Source: Hymenobacter sp. 5317J-9
Lineage (GTDB): Bacteria; Bacteroidota; Bacteroidia; Cytophagales; Hymenobacteraceae
NCBI RefSeq assembly: GCF_022921075.1
Contig: NZ_CP095050.1
Coordinates: 310,001-374,000, forward strand
Reading direction: 5' to 3'
DNA: 64,000 nucleotides
The translations under genes and the position numbers were made by a program. Below the pieces are notes generated by a model. It was given only the letters and a program-made list of their open reading frames with translations. It made no database searches and was not told the origin of the DNA. Shown piece after piece: positions 44,693 to 53,521 of this stretch. The first letter of the stretch is position 1; every line of letters starts with the position of its first letter.

Positions 44693-45643
44693 GTGGAGCT
44701 GTCCGTCATCATTCCCATCTACAACGAGGAACCCAACATCGACGAGCTGTACCGGCGCCTGCTGAGCGTGCTGGAGCCCATGGCGCTGCCCGGCGGCTTC
44801 GAGCTGATTTTCATCAACGATGGCTCGCGCGACCGGTCACTGGCGCTGCTAATGAACCTGGCCACCCGCGACCCGCGGGTGCGCTACATCGACCTGAGCC
44901 GCAACTTCGGCCACCAGATTGCCGTGACGGCCGGCCTGGACCGGGCCGCCGGCGAGGCCGTGGTCATCATCGACGCCGACCTGCAGGACCCGCCCGAACT
45001 CATTCCGCTGCTGCGCCAGAAAATGCTGGAAGGCTACGAAGTGGTGTACGCCAAGCGCCGCTCGCGCCAGGGCGACAGCGTGGCCAAGAAGCTCACGGCC
45101 CGCGTGTTCTACCGAATTCTGGCCAGCATCACCCATATTTCCATTCCGGTCGACACGGGCGATTTTCGCATCATCTCACGCAAGGTGGTAGATGGCCTGC
45201 GCCTGATGCCGGAGCAGAACAAGTTCATCCGTGGCCAGATTTCCTGGATTGGCTACCGCCAGACATACATCGAATACGACCGCGCCGAGCGCGCCGGCGG
45301 CGAAACCGGCTACACCTACCGCAAAATGATACGCCTGGCGCTGGACGGCATCACCGCCTTCTCCGACGTGCCGCTGAAGGTGGCCACCATCACCGGGTTT
45401 CTGGTATCGGGAGTGGCGTTTCTGGTGGGGCTGTACACGCTGTATGCGCGGTTTTTCAGCCACGACTACCAGCCGGGCTGGCCCTCCCTGATGGTGAGCA
45501 TCCTGTTTCTAGGCGGGGTGCAGCTCATTTCGGTGGGCATCATCGGCGAGTACATGGCCCGATTATCGGCCAACGTGCGCCAGCGTCCGCTGTACCTGAT
45601 TTCGGATACCAACCTCCCGCCGGTGGTGGCGCCGGCCAAGTAG
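44693..45643 (+). CDS. GT2 glycosyltransferase, GtrB/DPM type with two transmembrane helices
   Basis: 316 residues from a GTG at 44693 (ELSVIIPIYNEEPNIDELY). GT-A motifs INDGSRDRS, LSRNFGHQIAVTAGLD and IIDADLQDPPEL, then two C-terminal membrane helices (about 235-255 and 265-290). Same layout and length as the gene at 37463, and likewise expected to make a polyprenyl-phosphate sugar. In operon with the methyltransferase. Confidence 0.92.
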   Translation: MELSVIIPIYNEEPNIDELYRRLLSVLEPMALPGGFELIFINDGSRDRSLALLMNLATRDPRVRYIDLSRNFGHQIAVTAGLDRAAGEAVVIIDADLQDPPELIPLLRQKMLEGYEVVYAKRRSRQGDSVAKKLTARVFYRILASITHISIPVDTGDFRIISRKVVDGLRLMPEQNKFIRGQISWIGYRQTYIEYDRAERAGGETGYTYRKMIRLALDGITAFSDVPLKVATITGFLVSGVAFLVGLYTLYARFFSHDYQPGWPSLMVSILFLGGVQLISVGIIGEYMARLSANVRQRPLYLISDTNLPPVVAPAK

Positions 45644-45670
45644 CCGGGGCATTGCGCCGGATAGGTTTGT

Positions 45671-45678
45671 TAGCTTTG
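45671..45678 (+). promoter_or_regulatory. -7 box TAGCTTTG upstream of aldehyde dehydrogenase
   Basis: Exact TAnnTTTG match 20 bases before the ATG at 45698. A TTG lies 16 bases upstream of the box (45652-45654), short of the usual spacing. Confidence 0.45.
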
Positions 45679-45697
45679 CCGACCTAGTCCCGCCCGT

Positions 45698-47140
45698 ATG
45701 CTCAATCTGCTCAACTACATCAATGGCCAACTGGTGCCGCCCCAGGCCGGCCGCTACCTCCCCAATATCGAGCCCGCTACCGGGCAGGTGTATGGCCAGA
45801 TTCCGGACTCGGGGCCCGAGGACGTGGCCGCCGCCGTGGCCGCCGCCGAAGCCGCCCTGCCCGCCTGGCGCGCGCTGCCCGCCGAGGAGCGCGGCCGCCT
45901 GCTGGTGCGCATCGCCGACCTCATCGACGCCAATCTGGAGCGCCTGGCCCGCGCCGAAAGCCAGGACAACGGCAAGCCGCTCAGCCTGGCGCGCGTGATG
46001 GACATTCCGCGCGCCGCCTCCAATTTTCACTTCTTTGGCACGTCGGCCCAGCACTTTGCCACCGAGGCCCACGTGCAGGAAGGCGTGGCCGTGAACTACA
46101 CCGTGCGCCACCCCGTGGGCGTGGTGGGCTGTATCTCGCCCTGGAACCTGCCGCTCTACCTCTTCACCTGGAAAATAGCGCCCGCCCTGGCCGTGGGCTG
46201 CTGCGTGGTGGCCAAGCCGTCGGAAATCACGCCAGCCACGGCCTTCTTGCTGAGCGAATTGTGCATGGAAGCCGGGCTACCGGCCGGCGTGCTCAACATC
46301 GTGCACGGCAACGGGCCGAACTGCGGGCAGGCCATTGTGGAGCATCCGGGCATCAAAGCTATTAGCTTCACGGGCGGCACGGCCACCGGGCGGCACCTAG
46401 CCCGCACCGCCGCGCCCCTGTTCAAAAAGCTCAGCCTGGAGCTGGGCGGCAAAAACCCGAACATCATCTTCGCCGACTGCGACCTGGCCGCGGCCGTGGC
46501 CACCAGCATCCGCAGCAGCTTTGCCAACCAGGGCCAGATTTGCCTTTGCGGCTCCCGCCTCTTCATCGAGCGGCCCATCTATGAGGACTTTAAAGCGGAG
46601 TTTCTCAAGCAGCTGGAGGCCCAGAAAATTGGTGACCCCTTCGAGGCGGATACCAAGCAGGGGGCTTTGGTAAGCGAGGCGCATTTAAACAAAGTGCTGG
46701 CTTACATCAAGCTTGCGCACGAGGAAGGCGGCACCCTGCTGGCCGGCGGCCACCGCGCCACCGTGCCTGGCCGTTGCCAGAACGGCTATTTCCTGGAGCC
46801 CACGGTCTTTGAAAACCTGCCCCACGACTGCCGCACCAACCAGGAGGAAATATTCGGCCCCGTCGTCACCTTCACGCCCTTCGACACCGAGGAGGAAACC
46901 CTTGCCTGGGCCAACAGCACCGACTACGGCCTCTCCGCCACTCTCTGGACGCGCGATTTGCAACGCGCCCACCGCGTGAGCCACCAGCTGCATTCCGGCA
47001 TCGTGTGGGTGAACACCTGGCTGCACCGCGACCTGCGCACTCCCTTCGGCGGCATGAAAAACTCCGGCGTGGGCCGCGAAGGCGGGCTGGAAGCATTGCG
47101 GTTTTTCACTGAGGCGCAAAATGTGTGCGTGAAGCTGTAG
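45698..47140 (+). CDS. aldehyde dehydrogenase, probably 2-aminomuconate semialdehyde dehydrogenase
   Basis: 480-residue NAD-dependent aldehyde dehydrogenase. The general base Glu is in LELGGKNPN, the catalytic Cys in NQGQICLCGSR, and the cofactor loop is ISFTGGTATGR. The WNLPLYLFTWKIAPALAVG block and the specific end (GGMKNSGVGREGGLEALRFF) match 2-hydroxymuconate/2-aminomuconate semialdehyde dehydrogenases. With the decarboxylase at 28894 it would complete conversion to 2-aminomuconate. Physical distance of ~16 kb makes the functional link an inference. Confidence 0.87.
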   Translation: MLNLLNYINGQLVPPQAGRYLPNIEPATGQVYGQIPDSGPEDVAAAVAAAEAALPAWRALPAEERGRLLVRIADLIDANLERLARAESQDNGKPLSLARVMDIPRAASNFHFFGTSAQHFATEAHVQEGVAVNYTVRHPVGVVGCISPWNLPLYLFTWKIAPALAVGCCVVAKPSEITPATAFLLSELCMEAGLPAGVLNIVHGNGPNCGQAIVEHPGIKAISFTGGTATGRHLARTAAPLFKKLSLELGGKNPNIIFADCDLAAAVATSIRSSFANQGQICLCGSRLFIERPIYEDFKAEFLKQLEAQKIGDPFEADTKQGALVSEAHLNKVLAYIKLAHEEGGTLLAGGHRATVPGRCQNGYFLEPTVFENLPHDCRTNQEEIFGPVVTFTPFDTEEETLAWANSTDYGLSATLWTRDLQRAHRVSHQLHSGIVWVNTWLHRDLRTPFGGMKNSGVGREGGLEALRFFTEAQNVCVKL

Positions 47141-47151
47141 CGCGCCCCGCC

Positions 47152-47541
47152 ATGCCCTATCAGCAAGTAGGAAACCTGTGGTCGGCCTGGCCTCGCTTCT
47201 TCGTCATGCTTGTAGTGATGCTGTTGCTCAATAGTCTGTGGGCCTATGCGTCGCTTTACATCCACTTTGTGAAGGCGCCCGCAAATGTGCCGGACGAGCA
47301 TATGGCATTAGCGCAAGCGGCATCAGCAACCAATGCACTGATTAACTGGCTGCTGGGCATGGCCTTCAATGCTGCCCTGCTGGTGTGGTCATTGCGGCAG
47401 CGGCACGTCGGCGAATCGGTGGCCACCTTCATCGGCATGCTTTGGCTGAGCTTTGTGAGCTTTTGTTTTTACGCCGTGATTTCACTCGGCTACAGCATGG
47501 CTTCTGTGCTGCAAACGCTGGCCTCGAAGCATCACAGATAA
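47152..47541 (+). CDS. small membrane protein of unknown function
   Basis: 129 residues with three transmembrane helices (about 15-40, 65-85, 95-120). The protein begins MPYQQVGNLWSAWPRFFVML. No motif is recognisable. It starts eleven bases after the aldehyde dehydrogenase stop and its own stop directly abuts that of the convergent Uma2 gene. Composition is less GC-rich than the neighbours. Probably a late addition. Confidence 0.6.
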   Translation: MPYQQVGNLWSAWPRFFVMLVVMLLLNSLWAYASLYIHFVKAPANVPDEHMALAQAASATNALINWLLGMAFNAALLVWSLRQRHVGESVATFIGMLWLSFVSFCFYAVISLGYSMASVLQTLASKHHR

Positions 47542-48132
47542 TTAGCCAAGCTCCACCCCCGCATACACATCCATCAGCGGCACCTCGCAGGCGATGCTGC
47601 TCAGGTCCAGCACGGCGCTCAAGTCGCGGGTTTCAGTTAGCACCCAACGGCCCAGCTCATCCCGCGAATACAGCTCGGCGTGCACCGTCTGCGCGTCCAG
47701 AATGAGGTATTGCCGCAGGCTGGGAATCTGGCGGTAATACATGAATTTCTCCCCCCGGTCATTGTTGGCGGTGGAAGGCGAAAGCACCTCTACCAGCAGC
47801 GTGGGATTGAGCAGCGTATCAAACTTTTTTTCTTCGTTGAACTCCGGCTGCCCGCACACCACGGTCAAGTCGGGGTACACGTAGGCGTTGCCGCTCAGAA
47901 TCTGGACCCGCTGGTCGCTGCCTACGGCGGAGCAGCTTTTGCCACGTAGCTGGCTGCCGACTTCAACCGTGAGGTTGGTGCAAATGCGGTTATGAGCGTA
48001 GCTGGCGCCGGCCATCGCCCGAACGACCCCTTCGAAGTATTCGTGCTTGAATTCGGCCGCGCGCTCCAGGCGCAGGTAGTCTTCGGGCGAAACGTAGGCG
48101 GGTAGGTCGGTTTGGAACGCACGCTGGCCCAT
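47542..48132 (-). CDS. Uma2-family (DUF820) putative endonuclease
   Basis: 196 residues. PD-(D/E)XK-like core with YPDLTVVCG, TLLVEVLSPSTANNDRGEK and KFMYYRQIPSLRQYLILD, the standard Uma2 signature. N-terminus VSPEDYLRLERAAEFKHEYF is also typical. Such genes occur in many copies in Bacteroidota and cyanobacteria; biological role is unclear, although transposon-derived nuclease function is suspected. Stop codons of this gene and the one at 47152 are adjacent. Confidence 0.9.
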   Translation of the reverse strand: MGQRAFQTDLPAYVSPEDYLRLERAAEFKHEYFEGVVRAMAGASYAHNRICTNLTVEVGSQLRGKSCSAVGSDQRVQILSGNAYVYPDLTVVCGQPEFNEEKKFDTLLNPTLLVEVLSPSTANNDRGEKFMYYRQIPSLRQYLILDAQTVHAELYSRDELGRWVLTETRDLSAVLDLSSIACEVPLMDVYAGVELG

Positions 48133-48190
48133 GATGCAGTCGGATTGAGGGAATTACCCAAAAGTACGACCCTAACCCCCGTCCCCGTCT

Positions 48191-48198
48191 TACCTTTG
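48191..48198 (+). promoter_or_regulatory. -7 box TACCTTTG before the nucleotide-sugar block
   Basis: Exact TAnnTTTG match 27 bases before the ATG at 48225. Likely the promoter of the first two genes of the block. Confidence 0.5.
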
Positions 48199-48224
48199 CC
48201 GGCCGAACCACCCGCTTGCCCCGC

Positions 48225-48851
48225 ATGCCCCACCCCGCCGCCGATTACTATGCCCATCCCACAGCCGTCCTCGACGAAGGCTGTCAGATAGGCTTGGGCA
48301 CGCGCGTGTGGCACTTTTGCCACGTGTGCGCCGGGGCCGACATCGGCGACAACTGCAACCTGGGCCAGAACGTATTCGTGGCCGACGGCGTGACCCTGGG
48401 CCGCAACGTGAAGGTGCAAAACAACGTGAGCCTCTACGGCGGCGTGGTGTGCGAAGACGACGTGTTCCTGGGCCCCTCGGTGGTGTTTACCAACGTGAAA
48501 AACCCGCGCAGTGCCGTGCCCCGCAAGGGCGCCGGCCAGTACCAGAGCACCTACCTGGAGCAGGGCGTGACGGTGGGGGCCAACGCCACCATCGTGTGCG
48601 GCGTACGACTGGGCCGCTACGCTTTTGTGGGCGCGGGCAGCGTGGTCACGCACGACGTGCCGGCCTATGCCCTCGTATACGGCGCGCCCGCCCGGCCGCA
48701 GGGCTGGATGAGCGCCTACGGCCACCGGCTCGCCTTCGACGCTAACCGCCGCGCCACTTGCCCCGAAAGCGGCGAACATTACGAGCTGAGCGCCGACCAA
48801 CAGTCGGTGCGCCCGCTTCCTAAAAACGAAAAACGAACCCCGAAAAACTAA
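48225..48851 (+). CDS. hexapeptide-repeat N-acetyltransferase, WbpD/WlbB-like
   Basis: 208 residues with left-handed beta-helix hexapeptide repeats ([20 protein letters not shown] onward). [18 protein letters not shown] and [10 protein letters not shown] match UDP-2-acetamido-3-amino-glucuronate N-acetyltransferases, which make UDP-GlcNAc3NAcA-type donors. No aminotransferase or oxidase partner for that pathway is in the window, so it may act on another amino sugar. Chosen start ATG 48225; TTG 48216 possible. Four bases separate it from the dehydrogenase gene, so they form an operon. Confidence 0.87.
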   Translation: MPHPAADYYAHPTAVLDEGCQIGLGTRVWHFCHVCAGADIGDNCNLGQNVFVADGVTLGRNVKVQNNVSLYGGVVCEDDVFLGPSVVFTNVKNPRSAVPRKGAGQYQSTYLEQGVTVGANATIVCGVRLGRYAFVGAGSVVTHDVPAYALVYGAPARPQGWMSAYGHRLAFDANRRATCPESGEHYELSADQQSVRPLPKNEKRTPKN

Positions 48852-48855
48852 CCAC

Positions 48856-50151
48856 GTGTACGACCAATTATTGCGCAAAGAGGCCACCCTGGCCGTTATC
48901 GGCCTCGGCTACGTGGGCTTGCCCATCGCCCTCGAATTCGCGAAGCAGCTGAAGGTCATTGGCTTCGACATCAACGCCGGCCGCGTGGCCCAGATGAAGC
49001 AGGGCATCGACCCCAGCGGTGAGCTGGAAAAAGAGGCGTTTGATGGCTGCGACATCACCTTCACCGACTCGCTGGAGGTGCTGCGCCAGGCGCAGTTCTA
49101 CATCGTGGCCGTGCCCACGCCCATCGACGAGCACGCCATGCCCGACCTCAAGCCGCTGCTCGGCGCGTCGTCGTCGGTGGGCAAGGTGCTGAAAAAGGGC
49201 GACTACGTGGTGTTCGAGAGCACCGTGTACCCCGGCTGCACCGAGGAGGACTGCATTCCGGTGATTGAGCGCCTGTCGGGCCTGAAATTCCCGAATGATT
49301 TCAAGGTGGGCTACTCGCCCGAGCGCATCAACCCCGGCGACAAGGAGCACACCCTGCGCCGCATCGTGAAGGTGGTGAGCGGAAACGACCAGGAAGCCCT
49401 CGACACCATTGCCAAGGTATACGAGCTGGTGGTGGACGCCGGCGTGCACCGCGCCAGCAGCATCCGGGTGGCCGAGGCCGCTAAAATCATCGAAAACACC
49501 CAGCGCGACGTTAACATCGCCCTGATGAACGAGCTGTCGATGATTTTCGACCGCATGAACATCAACACCTACGAGGTGCTGGAAGCCGCCGGCACCAAGT
49601 GGAACTTCCTGAAATTCAGCCCCGGCCTGGTGGGCGGCCACTGCATCGGCGTCGACCCGTACTACCTGACTTACAAAGCGAAAGAGCTGGGCTACGACGC
49701 GAAAGTCATTCTATCGGGCCGCACCACCAACGACAACATGGGCGCCTACATCGCCCGCAAAACGGTGCAGATGATGATTAAGAAGGGCAAGGACGTGGCC
49801 AAAAGCCGCGTGCTGGTGATGGGTGCCACCTTCAAGGAAAACGTGGAAGACATCCGCAACTCGAAAGTGGCCGACGTGATTCAGGAGCTGAAAAACTTCT
49901 CGGTGAACGTCGACATCGTGGACCCGCACGCCGACTCCAACGAGCTGCACCACGAATACGGCTTCCGCCTCACGCCCAACGACGACGTGCGCAAAGACTA
50001 CGACGCCGTGATTGTGGCCGTGGGCCACCAGCCCTACGCCGAAAAAGACGAGGCATATTTCAAATCCATCACCTCCGACAACGCCGTGCTGGTCGACATC
50101 AAAGGCCTGTACCGGGGCAAGATGACGGACCTGCAGTACTGGAGCCTGTAA
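48856..50151 (+). CDS. UDP-N-acetyl-hexosamine 6-dehydrogenase (TviB/WbpO-like)
   Basis: 431 residues from a GTG at 48856. NAD motif VIGLGYVGLP, the catalytic Cys in VGGHCIGVDPYYL, and the C-terminal GATFKENVEDIRNSKV block. The sequence fits the TviB/WbpO group that oxidises UDP-GlcNAc/GalNAc to the uronate, rather than UDP-glucose dehydrogenases. With the WbpP/TviC-like epimerase at 52514 the block should make UDP-GalNAcA or similar. Confidence 0.92.
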   Translation: MYDQLLRKEATLAVIGLGYVGLPIALEFAKQLKVIGFDINAGRVAQMKQGIDPSGELEKEAFDGCDITFTDSLEVLRQAQFYIVAVPTPIDEHAMPDLKPLLGASSSVGKVLKKGDYVVFESTVYPGCTEEDCIPVIERLSGLKFPNDFKVGYSPERINPGDKEHTLRRIVKVVSGNDQEALDTIAKVYELVVDAGVHRASSIRVAEAAKIIENTQRDVNIALMNELSMIFDRMNINTYEVLEAAGTKWNFLKFSPGLVGGHCIGVDPYYLTYKAKELGYDAKVILSGRTTNDNMGAYIARKTVQMMIKKGKDVAKSRVLVMGATFKENVEDIRNSKVADVIQELKNFSVNVDIVDPHADSNELHHEYGFRLTPNDDVRKDYDAVIVAVGHQPYAEKDEAYFKSITSDNAVLVDIKGLYRGKMTDLQYWSL

Positions 50152-50158
50152 CCAATAG

Positions 50159-50231
50159 GCGACTGCGGGACGGGGCAAATGAGCGAATGACGTTTCGCGT
50201 CGTCTGCCTCCTTCGCCCTTACCGCAGTCGC
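50159..50231. repeat. inverted repeat between dehydrogenase and galE
   Basis: Outer arms GCGACTGCGG (50159-50168) and CCGCAGTCGC (50222-50231) are perfect; the region between is only loosely symmetric. It fills the spacer before galE. Confidence 0.6.
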
Positions 50232-50251
50232 TCATGCACCCATTGAAAATT

Positions 50252-51274
50252 ATGCGTACCAAAATTTTAGTTACGGGCGGCGCTGGCTACATCGGTTCGC
50301 ACGCGGTGGTGGAGCTGTATCAGGCAGGGTACCAACCCATTATCGTCGACGATTTCAGTAATTCGCAGGAGTCGGCAGTGGCCGGCATTGAAGCCATCCT
50401 GGGCACAAGCGTGCCGCAGTATAAGATTGATTGCGCCAACGAAGAAGCGTTGCGCGGCGTGTTCAAGGCGGAGCCCGGCATTGCCGGTGTCATTCACTTC
50501 GCGGCTTTCAAGGCCGTGAATGAGTCGGTGAAAAAGCCGCTGGCGTATTACCGCAACAACCTCGACTCGCTGCTGGTCCTGCTGGCGCTGATGCCGGAGT
50601 TTGGCGTGGAGAGCATTGTGTTCTCGTCGTCGTGCACCGTGTACGGCGTGCCCGACCAGTTGCCCGTGACCGAGGCCACGCCCACCAAAAAAGCCACCTC
50701 GCCCTACGGCGCCACCAAGCAGATGGCCGAGGACATCCTCACCGACGTGGCCGCCGCCGGTGGGCCGCGCACCATCCTGCTGCGCTATTTCAACCCCATC
50801 GGGGCGCATCCGTCGGCTAAAATCGGCGAGCTGCCCCTGGGCGTGCCCCAGAACCTGGTGCCCTTCATCACCCAAACGGCGGCCGGCATTCGCGAGCAGC
50901 TGACCGTGTACGGCACCGACTACGACACGCCCGACGGCTCCTGCGTGCGCGACTACATCTACGTGGTGGACCTGGCCAAGGCCCACGTGGTGGCCGTGCG
51001 CCGCCTGCTTGAGAAAAAGGCGGCCGACAACGTGGAAACCTTCAACGTGGGCACCGGCCGCGGCAACACCGTGCTGGAGGTGGTGCACACCTTCGAGGAA
51101 GTGAGCGGCCAGAAACTGAACGTGGAGCTGGGCCCGCGCCGCGCCGGCGACGTGCCCGCCATTTACGCCGACGCCACCAAGGCCGAAACGGTGCTCGGCT
51201 TCAAAACCGAAGGCACCTTGGCCGAGGCCCTGGCCAGCGCCTGGAAGTGGCAGCAGACGCTGGGCAATGGGTGA
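50252..51274 (+). CDS. galE: UDP-glucose 4-epimerase
   Basis: 340 residues, extended SDR. NAD motif TGGAGYIGSH, the Ser-Ser pair in VFSSSCTVYG, and the catalytic YGATK, with the typical LRYFNPIGAHPS and GTDYDTPDGSCVRDYI stretches. Interconverts UDP-glucose/UDP-galactose. I chose the ATG at 50252 (MRTKILVTGG); 50234 would add six residues. The stop lies inside the left arm of the next inverted repeat. Confidence 0.96.
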   Translation: MRTKILVTGGAGYIGSHAVVELYQAGYQPIIVDDFSNSQESAVAGIEAILGTSVPQYKIDCANEEALRGVFKAEPGIAGVIHFAAFKAVNESVKKPLAYYRNNLDSLLVLLALMPEFGVESIVFSSSCTVYGVPDQLPVTEATPTKKATSPYGATKQMAEDILTDVAAAGGPRTILLRYFNPIGAHPSAKIGELPLGVPQNLVPFITQTAAGIREQLTVYGTDYDTPDGSCVRDYIYVVDLAKAHVVAVRRLLEKKAADNVETFNVGTGRGNTVLEVVHTFEEVSGQKLNVELGPRRAGDVPAIYADATKAETVLGFKTEGTLAEALASAWKWQQTLGNG

Positions 51275-51351
51275 ATGGGTGAATGGCTGAAGGGGTGAAT
51301 GAAGCCCGAGAAGCCATTCTTCCATTCGGCCATTCACCCATTCATCCATTG
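51265..51351. repeat. long inverted repeat of AATGGGTG-like 8-bp units
   Basis: Arms 51265-51302 and 51314-51351 pair over about 35 bases with about five mismatches and an 11-base spacer. The left arm is AATGGGTG AATGGGTG AAT, then GGCTG and AAGGGGTG units: a degenerate 8-bp tandem repeat. The left arm includes the galE stop; the right arm ends five bases before the rfbB ATG. Confidence 0.8.
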
Positions 51352-51356
51352 ATACC

Positions 51357-52412
51357 ATGAAAATCCTCATCACCGGTGGCGCGGGCTTTATAGGGTCGCA
51401 CGTCGTGCGCCTGTTCGTCACGAAGTACCCCCACTATCAGATTCTTAACCTCGACGCGCTGACGTACGCCGGCAACCTGGAGAACCTGCGCGACGTGGAA
51501 AACGCGCCAAACTACAAGTTCATCAAGGGCGACATTGCCGACCAGAATTTCATAGACCAACTGTTTGCCACCGAGGAGCCCGACGCGGTGATTCACCTGG
51601 CCGCGGAGTCGCACGTCGACCGCAGCATCACCGACCCCATGGCGTTTGTGAAAACCAACGTCATCGGCACGGTGAACCTGCTGAACGCGGCGCGCCACCT
51701 GTGGCAGCCCGGCGGCTACGACGGCCACGTGTTCTACCACGTGAGCACCGACGAGGTGTACGGCTCGCTGGACTTCGGCCCCGAGATGTTCACCGAGGAA
51801 ACGGCGTACGACCCCCGCTCGCCCTACTCGGCATCCAAGGCCTCGTCCGACCACTTTGTGCGCGCCTGGCACCACACCTACGGCCTGCCCATCAAGCTGA
51901 GCAACTGCTCGAACAATTACGGCCCCAATCACTTCCCCGAAAAGCTCATTCCGCTGGCCATTCACCGGCTGCGCACCGGCCAGCCGGTGCCGGTGTACGG
52001 CAAGGGCGAAAACGTGCGCGACTGGCTGTTTGTGAAAGACCACGCCACGGCCATCGACGCGGTGTTTCACCAAGGCAAAAACGGCGATACCTACAACATC
52101 GGCGGCGTGAACGAGTGGCAGAACCTCAAGCTCATCGAGCTGCTCTGCGACGTGGTAGACCAGAAAACGGGCCAGGAAGTGGGCACCTCGCGCAAGCTCA
52201 TCAAGTTTGTGACCGACCGCGCCGGCCACGACATGCGCTACGCCATCGACTCCTCCAAAATCATGCACGAGCTGGGCTGGAAGCCGTCCGTGACCTTTGA
52301 AGAGGGCCTGGCCCAAACCGTGGACTGGTACCTTGCCAACGAGGACTGGCTGACCAGCGTGACCAGCGGTGCCTACCAGGACTACAACCAAAAGCAGTAC
52401 GCCGGGCGCTAG
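51357..52412 (+). CDS. rfbB: dTDP-glucose 4,6-dehydratase
   Basis: 351 residues. NAD motif [33 protein letters not shown] and the catalytic YSASKASSDHF: the RmlB signature. Converts dTDP-glucose to the 4-keto-6-deoxy sugar. The rfbA gene is three genes downstream at 53632. No rmlC or rmlD gene is in the window, so the end product may not be rhamnose, or they lie elsewhere. Confidence 0.97.
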   Translation: MKILITGGAGFIGSHVVRLFVTKYPHYQILNLDALTYAGNLENLRDVENAPNYKFIKGDIADQNFIDQLFATEEPDAVIHLAAESHVDRSITDPMAFVKTNVIGTVNLLNAARHLWQPGGYDGHVFYHVSTDEVYGSLDFGPEMFTEETAYDPRSPYSASKASSDHFVRAWHHTYGLPIKLSNCSNNYGPNHFPEKLIPLAIHRLRTGQPVPVYGKGENVRDWLFVKDHATAIDAVFHQGKNGDTYNIGGVNEWQNLKLIELLCDVVDQKTGQEVGTSRKLIKFVTDRAGHDMRYAIDSSKIMHELGWKPSVTFEEGLAQTVDWYLANEDWLTSVTSGAYQDYNQKQYAGR

Positions 52413-52420
52413 CGCTGGGC

Positions 52421-52510
52421 TTCAGTTAACGGTTATCAGTGAGCAGTGAACAGTGTCGTTCAGCAGCCTTTGATGAACTGTTAACTGCTCACTGATAACC
52501 GTTAACTGAA
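52421..52510. repeat. long inverted repeat of AGTTAAC-like 7-bp units
   Basis: Arms 52421-52456 and 52475-52510 pair over about 35 bases with two or three mismatches. Units: AGTTAAC GGTTATC then AGTGAGC AGTGAAC. Fills the spacer before the epimerase gene at 52514; the same heptads occur at 25574-25600. Confidence 0.85.
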
Positions 52511-52513
52511 CTT

Positions 52514-53521
52514 ATGTACGAAAACCCCTTCCACGAGCAGCCGCTCGACAATCTGACCTTTCTCGTGACCGGTGGCGCCGGCTTCATCGGCTCCAACATT
52601 GTGGAGTACCTGCTGAAATACGGCGTGAAAAAGGTGCGGACGTTGGACAACTACTCCAATGGCTTCCGCAAGAACCTGGCGCTGTTTGCCGGCGATGCCC
52701 GCCTCGAAATTCTGGACGGCGACATCCGCGACGCGGCCGTGTGCGCCAATGCCTGCGAAGGCGTGGACGTGGTGCTGCACGAGGCTGCGCTGGGTTCGGT
52801 GCCGCGCTCCATCAAAGACCCCGTGCTGACCAATGACGTGAACGTGGGTGGCTTCGTGCAGATGCTGACGGCCGCCAAAAACGCGGGCGTTAAGCGCTTT
52901 GTGTACGCGGCCAGCAGCTCGACCTACGGCGACCACCCCGGCCTGCCCAAGGTAGAGGACCGCATCGGCAAGCCGCTCTCGCCCTACGCCGTGACCAAGT
53001 ATGCCAACGAGCTGTACGCCGACGTGTTTGCCCGCACCTACGGCATGGAAATCATCGGCCTGCGCTACTTCAACATCTTCGGCCCGCGCCAGGACCCGGG
53101 CGGAGCCTACGCGGCGGTGATTCCGCTGTTCATCGACGCCATTCTGCGCAACGAGCCGCCCACGCTGAACGGCGACGGCGGCCAGACCCGCGACTTCACT
53201 TTCGTGGAAAACTGCGTGGAAGCCAACATCCGCGCCGCCTTGGTGCAGAACCCCGAGGCCCTGGGCCAGGTGTACAACATCGCCGTGGGCGACCGCACCT
53301 CCCTGGTGCAGATGTATGACATCCTGCGCGAGGAAGCCGGCTCCGACCTGGCGCCCAAGTTCGGCCCCGACCGCCCCGGCGACATTCGCGACTCGCTGGC
53401 CGACATCTCAAAGGCCAACCGCCTGCTGGGCTACCATCCCCAGGTGCGCATTCGCGAAGGCCTGAAAAAGACGCTCGAGTGGTTCAAAGCCAACCAGGAT
53501 TTCATTCAGGAGCGCAACTAG
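52514..53521 (+). CDS. UDP-GlcNAc 4-epimerase-like SDR (WbpP/TviC type)
   Basis: 335 residues. NAD motif [30 protein letters not shown] (the substrate-selective block of WbpP/TviC), [13 protein letters not shown] and catalytic YAVTKYANE; later [14 protein letters not shown]. This group epimerises UDP-GlcNAc to UDP-GalNAc, or the uronates. It pairs with the dehydrogenase at 48856. Confidence 0.93.
   Translation: MYENPFHEQPLDNLTFLVTGGAGFIGSNIVEYLLKYGVKKVRTLDNYSNGFRKNLALFAGDARLEILDGDIRDAAVCANACEGVDVVLHEAALGSVPRSIKDPVLTNDVNVGGFVQMLTAAKNAGVKRFVYAASSSTYGDHPGLPKVEDRIGKPLSPYAVTKYANELYADVFARTYGMEIIGLRYFNIFGPRQDPGGAYAAVIPLFIDAILRNEPPTLNGDGGQTRDFTFVENCVEANIRAALVQNPEALGQVYNIAVGDRTSLVQMYDILREEAGSDLAPKFGPDRPGDIRDSLADISKANRLLGYHPQVRIREGLKKTLEWFKANQDFIQERN

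Noticed and set aside
50159..50231. Intrinsic terminator before galE
   Set aside because: Only 10 bp at each end pair well and no T-run follows, so listed as a repeat.
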